From CAZNTZ01 sp964576135 (GTDB lineage: Bacteria; Pseudomonadota; Alphaproteobacteria; Rs-D84): 9,077 nt of DNA. The position numbers and the translations under genes were made by a program. A model generated the notes under the pieces. That model was given only the letters and a program-made list of their open reading frames with translations. It was not told where the DNA came from and made no database searches. The stretch covers positions 1 through 9,077 of the forward strand of contig CAZNTZ010000026.1 of NCBI GenBank assembly GCA_964576135.1, given 5' to 3'. Positions 5,659 through 9,077 of the stretch are shown here, one piece after another. Numbering within the stretch: the stretch's first letter is position 1; each line of letters starts with the position of its first letter.

Positions 5659-6353
5659 TTTTCTGTCACTTTGTAAGCATTAAAATCTGCAACATAATAT
5701 CCAAATGTCAGCGGGTAATCACGTCCAGATTTTTGTATATCTGCATATGCTTCTATTTTTATTGACCCTGAAATACTTGAATTTAATACTGCACGCAAAT
5801 GCCAATTTCCACCGGATTCTGTAACATTAGATTCTGGTGTTATTGTAATTGAATTTATATCCAGTACCCACGTTTCACCATTCAAAGAGCGCGCTGTATA
5901 ATCAGGTAAAACATCTGACACAAATGTAGCATACAGAACTGGTGATGAACCGCAACAAATATCACATTTAGACTTATTATCGGAATTTATATCATAATTG
6001 TTGCATATTTCTGCGCTGCAACGACACCACTTGGAATCATTTTCGGTTTTATCACCTGAAATTGCAAACCATTTGCGTGCAAAGTTTCCAACAACATATT
6101 CCTGCATTACTTGATAAGATGGAACTTCGCGGTGTTTTGTTTTTTCGGAAATCGCACTCCATTCTATTGAACTATCATCAATCGAAATCATGTACGGAAC
6201 TGCACGAATTGAACTATATGACCAAATCAGAAATCCGCAAAGCACAACAGCAATAAAAAAAGCAACAAGTGTCCAAACAGAAAGTATCCGCGACAAAGCG
6301 AGCCGTCGCATTGTCGGAAACACAGGGTTATCAAAATTGTTTGGATAGTCCAT
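5655..6353 (-). CDS. VirB8-like bitopic protein with a cysteine-rich insertion
   Basis: A 232-aa protein: short cytoplasmic start (MDYPNNFDNPVFPTMRRLA), one membrane helix at about residues 25-46, then IRAVPYMISIDDSS (49-62), which matches the PYxIxVD entry of VirB8/TrbF periplasmic domains. The C-terminus YPLTFGYYVADFNAYKV (213-229) lines up with the family's NPxGFxVxxY motif, with the asparagine replaced by tyrosine. Between them is a segment with six cysteines (C110, C112, C117, C130, C133, C134) not usual in VirB8. Length is close to Agrobacterium VirB8 (about 237). I use the ATG at 6351-6353; a TTG 33 nt upstream has no better ribosome site. It follows the VirB7-like lipoprotein gene by 64 nt and overlaps the next VirB8-like gene by 4 nt. 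Family call moderately sure. Confidence 0.7.
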   Translation of the reverse strand: MDYPNNFDNPVFPTMRRLALSRILSVWTLVAFFIAVVLCGFLIWSYSSIRAVPYMISIDDSSIEWSAISEKTKHREVPSYQVMQEYVVGNFARKWFAISGDKTENDSKWCRCSAEICNNYDINSDNKSKCDICCGSSPVLYATFVSDVLPDYTARSLNGETWVLDINSITITPESNVTESGGNWHLRAVLNSSISGSIKIEAYADIQKSGRDYPLTFGYYVADFNAYKVTEK

Positions 6354-6388
6354 GTTCGCTATGCCCGCAAATCTAATAAATAACAATT

Positions 6389-6408
6389 AAAAATTATTAT
6401 TAATTTTT
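6389..6408 (-). other. AT-only stem-loop between lipoprotein and VirB8-like genes
   Basis: AAAAATTA (6389-6396) and TAATTTTT (6401-6408) are perfectly complementary around a 4-nt loop, giving an 8-bp AT-only hairpin in the 64-nt gap. It lacks a GC core, so it is unlikely to be an efficient terminator. It could tune expression of the lipoprotein relative to the downstream genes, or be chance in AT-rich DNA. Confidence 0.3.
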
Positions 6409-6417
6409 ATTTGTTAA

Positions 6418-6564
6418 TTATCCCTGATACACCCGCAGACATGCGCATGGTGACAACTTTAATTCATTGTTATCATAGCCAACACCGACCGGTTCACGAT
6501 CATAAACTTGGCCACAACCCGCAAGTGCCATTGCAATAAAAAACGACAGAATAATTTTTTTCAT
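6418..6564 (-). CDS. VirB7-like tiny lipoprotein (48 aa)
   Basis: A 48-aa lipoprotein: MKKIILSFFIAMALAGC with lipobox LAGC and lipidated C17, then a mature part of 32 residues ending SPCACLRVYQG with C40 and C42. Being first in a cluster with two VirB8-like genes, it fits VirB7, the small outer-membrane lipoprotein of type IV secretion that forms a disulfide with VirB9 in Agrobacterium. The paired cysteines near the C-terminus would suit this, but no VirB9 is seen here. A strong ribosome site AAGGTGG (6569-6575) precedes the ATG, and a near-consensus promoter lies upstream. It is preceded by bamA on the same strand with no clear terminator, so some readthrough from bamA is possible. Confidence 0.78.
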   Translation of the reverse strand: MKKIILSFFIAMALAGCGQVYDREPVGVGYDNNELKLSPCACLRVYQG

Positions 6565-6586
6565 TTTCCCACCTTTCTGTAAACAA

Positions 6587-6616
6587 ATTATAAAGAATTT
6601 TTAACGTCCCCGTCAA
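6587..6616 (-). promoter_or_regulatory. Sigma70-type promoter for the VirB7/VirB8-like operon
   Basis: On the minus strand TTGACG (6611-6616), an 18-nt spacer and a perfect TATAAT (6587-6592) lie between the bamA stop and the lipoprotein gene. The predicted start near 6580 gives a short leader of about 16 nt containing the AAGGTGG ribosome site. This lets the secretion-like operon be expressed independently of bamA. Confidence 0.7.
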
Positions 6617-6628
6617 GGGTAAATGGTG

Positions 6629-8926
6629 TCAAAACTGAGTCTCGAACGAAAGCAAGAATCTTTGTTCACGATCGTATGATTCTTTCAGCATCGGCCATCC
6701 CCAAGAAAAATTCATCGGCCCCATCGGTGTATTCCAATAAACACCGATACCCCAAGAAGCGCGAATATTAGAATCAATATAATTATTACATTGTGTATTC
6801 CATGTCGGACAAGAATTATAAGGATTATATGTATATTCTTCGCGTGGAGGTTTGCCGAGCACTCCATAGTCTGCGAATACAAATCCCTTGATCTGATATT
6901 CATCTGGTATAAATATTGGGAAATTTAATTGTGTAGTACCGTTTGCTTTCCACATTCCACCCAAAGCATAAGTTCTGTATGCCCAGTTACGACTTCCGAT
7001 ACCTGCAATATCAAATCCACGGAGTGATTCACCCCCAAGGAAGTATCTGTAAACACGACTGATGTAATCGTCACCACCCATTGGCTGTATATATCCAAAT
7101 TCAAGATTCGATTTTAATTGCCATCTGCTTTCGAAAAATTTCACCATACCAGTCACATCAGATGAATATCTCATGAAAGTCTCTGTGCTGCCAAATCCAG
7201 TATATGCCAAACCAAAATTAGCAACAACACCAGTATGAGTATTTTGTGCAAAATCTGTATCAAGATTATAATACTTAAAATTTGTTCCAAGTGTATAAAG
7301 GTTCGCATTCTGCCAACCGTTTGGTGCATGCAAATCATATGTTTGATCAAACGAAGCAGATAAACTCATAATCTGGCTCCAATTTTCTGTCAGACGCCAT
7401 CCCAAACGACCTGATACAGAAAAACTGTCACGATCAAATCCATAAGATCCAAGTGATGAATAATTATACATTGTGTAATTAACATCAAAACCTGCAGATA
7501 ACTGACGACCAAATAAATAAGGTTCTGTAAAACTGAAAGTCGCTTGCTTTTGATATTGAGCGAGTGATCCGCGCAACTGAACAACTTGGCCACGACCCAT
7601 AAAATTATTTTCAGTTATTCCAGCATCAATCATAAAACCGTTAAGATTTGACCACCCAACGCCACCAGAAAGTTCGCCAGTTGGTTGTTCTTCGACTTTG
7701 ACATCCAGATTCATCAAGTTTGTATCCGATACACGTGTTGGTACCATTTCGACAGATTTAAAAAACCTGGTTCGCATCATTCTTTGACGACCATCTTCTA
7801 TGGTTTGTAATGAAAATGGATCACCACTGCGCATTGGCATTAATTGTTCAATAACACTATCAAAAGTGCGAACATTTCCCAGAATATTTATTGTGTTCAA
7901 ATAAACACGATTTGTTTTTTGAATTTTAAAAATCAAACCAATTGTGCGATTTTCATCATCTTTATTCGGTGAAACATCAACATTTATAAATGCATACCCT
8001 TTTTCTGCAACCGCTGCACGAAGTGCTGAAATTGTTTGATCCACAAGATCAACATTATATGTGTCACCCTCTGACATTTTAAATTGATCACGTAAATTGT
8101 TTGTATCTACATCTGGAAATGGGTTTTCAACATCAATTTTACCAAAATCGTAACGCTTACCTTCTTCGATATCAAATTTTACCGAATACCATTGACGATC
8201 TGGGGAAAATACACCATTCACAGATTTAATTCTGACATCTGCATAACCATTGCGTAAATAAAATTGACCCAACAATTGAGCATCATATTTTATTCTATCT
8301 TCATCATAAACATCAAACTGTGTCATAAATCGCCACCATGCATGTTCACGTGATAAAATTTCACCACGCAATGTACGGCTGCTAAATTTTTTGTTTCCGG
8401 TAAATTTAATAGTATCGACATATGTCGGGTGACCTTCGGTAATTTCATATACAACATTCACACGATTGTCTGGTAATTCAATTTTCTTTGGATTAATTTT
8501 TGTTCCAAAATAACCTTGACGTTGATAAACGACAAGCATTCTTGCAACGTCACTTCCAATTACAGATTCATCAAATGAAGACAAACCACTAAGACGAATT
8601 TCTTTTTTTAAATCTTCGGTTGAAACTTCGTCATTCCCTTCGATTGTAACTTGTTTTACAACAGGTGCTTCGACAACTTTGATATTCAATATTCCGTCCG
8701 TCATACTTGCCGACGCACTACTAAATAAATTTTCGGATTGTAATTTTTTTGCTATTTGATTTATCCCTTCGGAATTTAAATCATCGCCAACTTTTACATT
8801 TACCAAAATACGAACAGATTCATCATCCATTCTTTGGTTCCCGACCACAGATATTTTTTTAACAACATCTGCCCTAACTGTTGTTGCAAAAAATACTGAT
8901 AAACAGAATATTACTATTTTTTTCAT
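6629..8926 (-). CDS. bamA: Outer membrane protein assembly factor BamA
   Basis: A complete 765-aa Omp85-family protein, the barrel core of the BAM complex that folds beta-barrel proteins into the outer membrane. A signal peptide ends at VRA before D20. Five POTRA domains follow, with recognisable starts at VVKKISVVGNQRM, VVKQVTIEGNDEV, TYVDTIKFTGNKKF, YDFGKIDVENPF and VYLNTINILGNVRTF, covering about residues 20-420. The barrel carries the loop-6 signature LRGF at 635-638 within GGESLRGFDIAGIG and ends SFETQF, with the terminal phenylalanine typical of outer-membrane barrels. The extracellular loop around YNPYNSCPTWNTQCNN has a cysteine pair. The ATG lies 1 nt after the upstream rseP stop, with GGGA about 8 nt before it, so the two are co-transcribed as in most proteobacteria. 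The usual downstream partners (skp/ompH, lpxD) are absent; a secretion-like operon follows instead. Confidence 0.97.
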   Translation of the reverse strand: MKKIVIFCLSVFFATTVRADVVKKISVVGNQRMDDESVRILVNVKVGDDLNSEGINQIAKKLQSENLFSSASASMTDGILNIKVVEAPVVKQVTIEGNDEVSTEDLKKEIRLSGLSSFDESVIGSDVARMLVVYQRQGYFGTKINPKKIELPDNRVNVVYEITEGHPTYVDTIKFTGNKKFSSRTLRGEILSREHAWWRFMTQFDVYDEDRIKYDAQLLGQFYLRNGYADVRIKSVNGVFSPDRQWYSVKFDIEEGKRYDFGKIDVENPFPDVDTNNLRDQFKMSEGDTYNVDLVDQTISALRAAVAEKGYAFINVDVSPNKDDENRTIGLIFKIQKTNRVYLNTINILGNVRTFDSVIEQLMPMRSGDPFSLQTIEDGRQRMMRTRFFKSVEMVPTRVSDTNLMNLDVKVEEQPTGELSGGVGWSNLNGFMIDAGITENNFMGRGQVVQLRGSLAQYQKQATFSFTEPYLFGRQLSAGFDVNYTMYNYSSLGSYGFDRDSFSVSGRLGWRLTENWSQIMSLSASFDQTYDLHAPNGWQNANLYTLGTNFKYYNLDTDFAQNTHTGVVANFGLAYTGFGSTETFMRYSSDVTGMVKFFESRWQLKSNLEFGYIQPMGGDDYISRVYRYFLGGESLRGFDIAGIGSRNWAYRTYALGGMWKANGTTQLNFPIFIPDEYQIKGFVFADYGVLGKPPREEYTYNPYNSCPTWNTQCNNYIDSNIRASWGIGVYWNTPMGPMNFSWGWPMLKESYDREQRFLLSFETQF

Positions 8927-8927
8927 A

Positions 8928-9038
8928 TTATATTCCCAAAAGTCTTGCGATATCGTTCCACATAGTCAGTGCCATTAACCCTGCTATGAAAATCCATCCG
9001 CCAACTATGACAAAATCCATTCCCTTGCCACCAAGTTT
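8928..9038 (-). CDS. rseP: RseP-type site-2 protease, last 36 codons only
   Basis: The reverse strand just upstream of bamA encodes the tail of a membrane protein ending GWIFIAGLMALTMWNDIARL LGI and a TAA stop. A final hydrophobic helix followed by WNDIARL matches the C-terminus of RseP/YaeL zinc metalloproteases, intramembrane proteases usually encoded directly before bamA. Only this end is present. Reading further upstream the frame enters an inverted copy of its own sequence and meets TGA at 9051-9053, which I attribute to the artefact-like repeat rather than to a broken gene. The active-site HExxH lies outside the window. Identification rests on the short C-terminal motif plus the conserved rseP-bamA neighbourhood. 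Confidence 0.75.
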   Translation of the reverse strand, partial: KLGGKGMDFVIVGGWIFIAGLMALTMWNDIARLLGI

Positions 9039-9077
9039 GCGGATGGATTTTCATAGCAGGGTAAATGGCACTGACTA
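8963..9077. repeat. 39-bp inverted repeat reaching the window end
   Basis: Positions 8963-9001 and 9039-9077 are reverse complements over 39 nt with one mismatch (8977 against 9063), separated by a 37-nt loop. The left arm is normal rseP coding sequence (the segment before WNDIARL), while the right arm puts a stop into that frame. The right arm ends exactly at the window edge. This is the pattern of a fold-back chimera or contig-end artefact, though a real hairpin insertion cannot be excluded. Confidence 0.9.

Noticed and set aside
8963..9077. Insertion-sequence terminal inverted repeats
   Set aside because: One arm is ordinary rseP coding sequence, only 37 nt separate the arms, and there is no transposase or target duplication.
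1..9077. CRISPR array, tRNA or rRNA genes
   Set aside because: No regularly spaced direct repeats and no cloverleaf or rRNA-like sequence were seen on reading through the window.

Overview
The window looks like chromosomal DNA of an AT-rich alphaproteobacterium, probably an uncultured host-associated lineage. This is an inference from gene content and the low-GC codon style; no rRNA gene is present to place it. Housekeeping genes sit at both edges: cysS (5' part) on the left, and the last codons of an rseP-type protease followed by a complete bamA on the right. Two unusual blocks lie between them.

Block 1 (about 975-3596, + strand) is a four-gene phage-derived module divergent from cysS. It holds a terminase large-subunit remnant that keeps only the nuclease half, a podovirus-type portal (head-tail connector) that stops early at its C-terminus, a small Bbp19-like protein, and a short membrane-anchored coiled-coil protein. 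A consensus sigma70-type promoter lies upstream, the last three genes are joined by 4-11 nt overlaps, and the block ends in a perfect 28-nt palindromic terminator. I see no capsid, tail, small terminase, integrase or lysis gene. The module is therefore a remnant or a domesticated fragment, not a prophage, yet its frames are intact and its layout is tidy.

Block 2 (about 3595-6616, - strand) looks like part of a type IV secretion envelope complex placed directly downstream of bamA. In transcription order it has a 48-aa VirB7-like lipoprotein, two different VirB8-like bitopic proteins overlapping by ATGA, a 282-aa secreted protein I do not recognise, a YraN/UPF0102 nuclease-like protein overlapping it by 11 nt, and then, behind its own promoter, a second tiny lipoprotein of 50 aa. 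The first VirB8-like protein carries an unusual cluster of six cysteines in its periplasmic domain. VirB4, VirB9, VirB10, VirB11 and VirD4 are not in the window.

The convergent blocks meet at a shared palindrome, with the stop codon of each operon at its edges. The right end of the window (9039-9077) is a near-perfect inverted copy of 8963-9001 and breaks the rseP reading frame. It is most likely a fold-back assembly or amplification artefact, so sequence beyond about 9038 should not be trusted as rseP.
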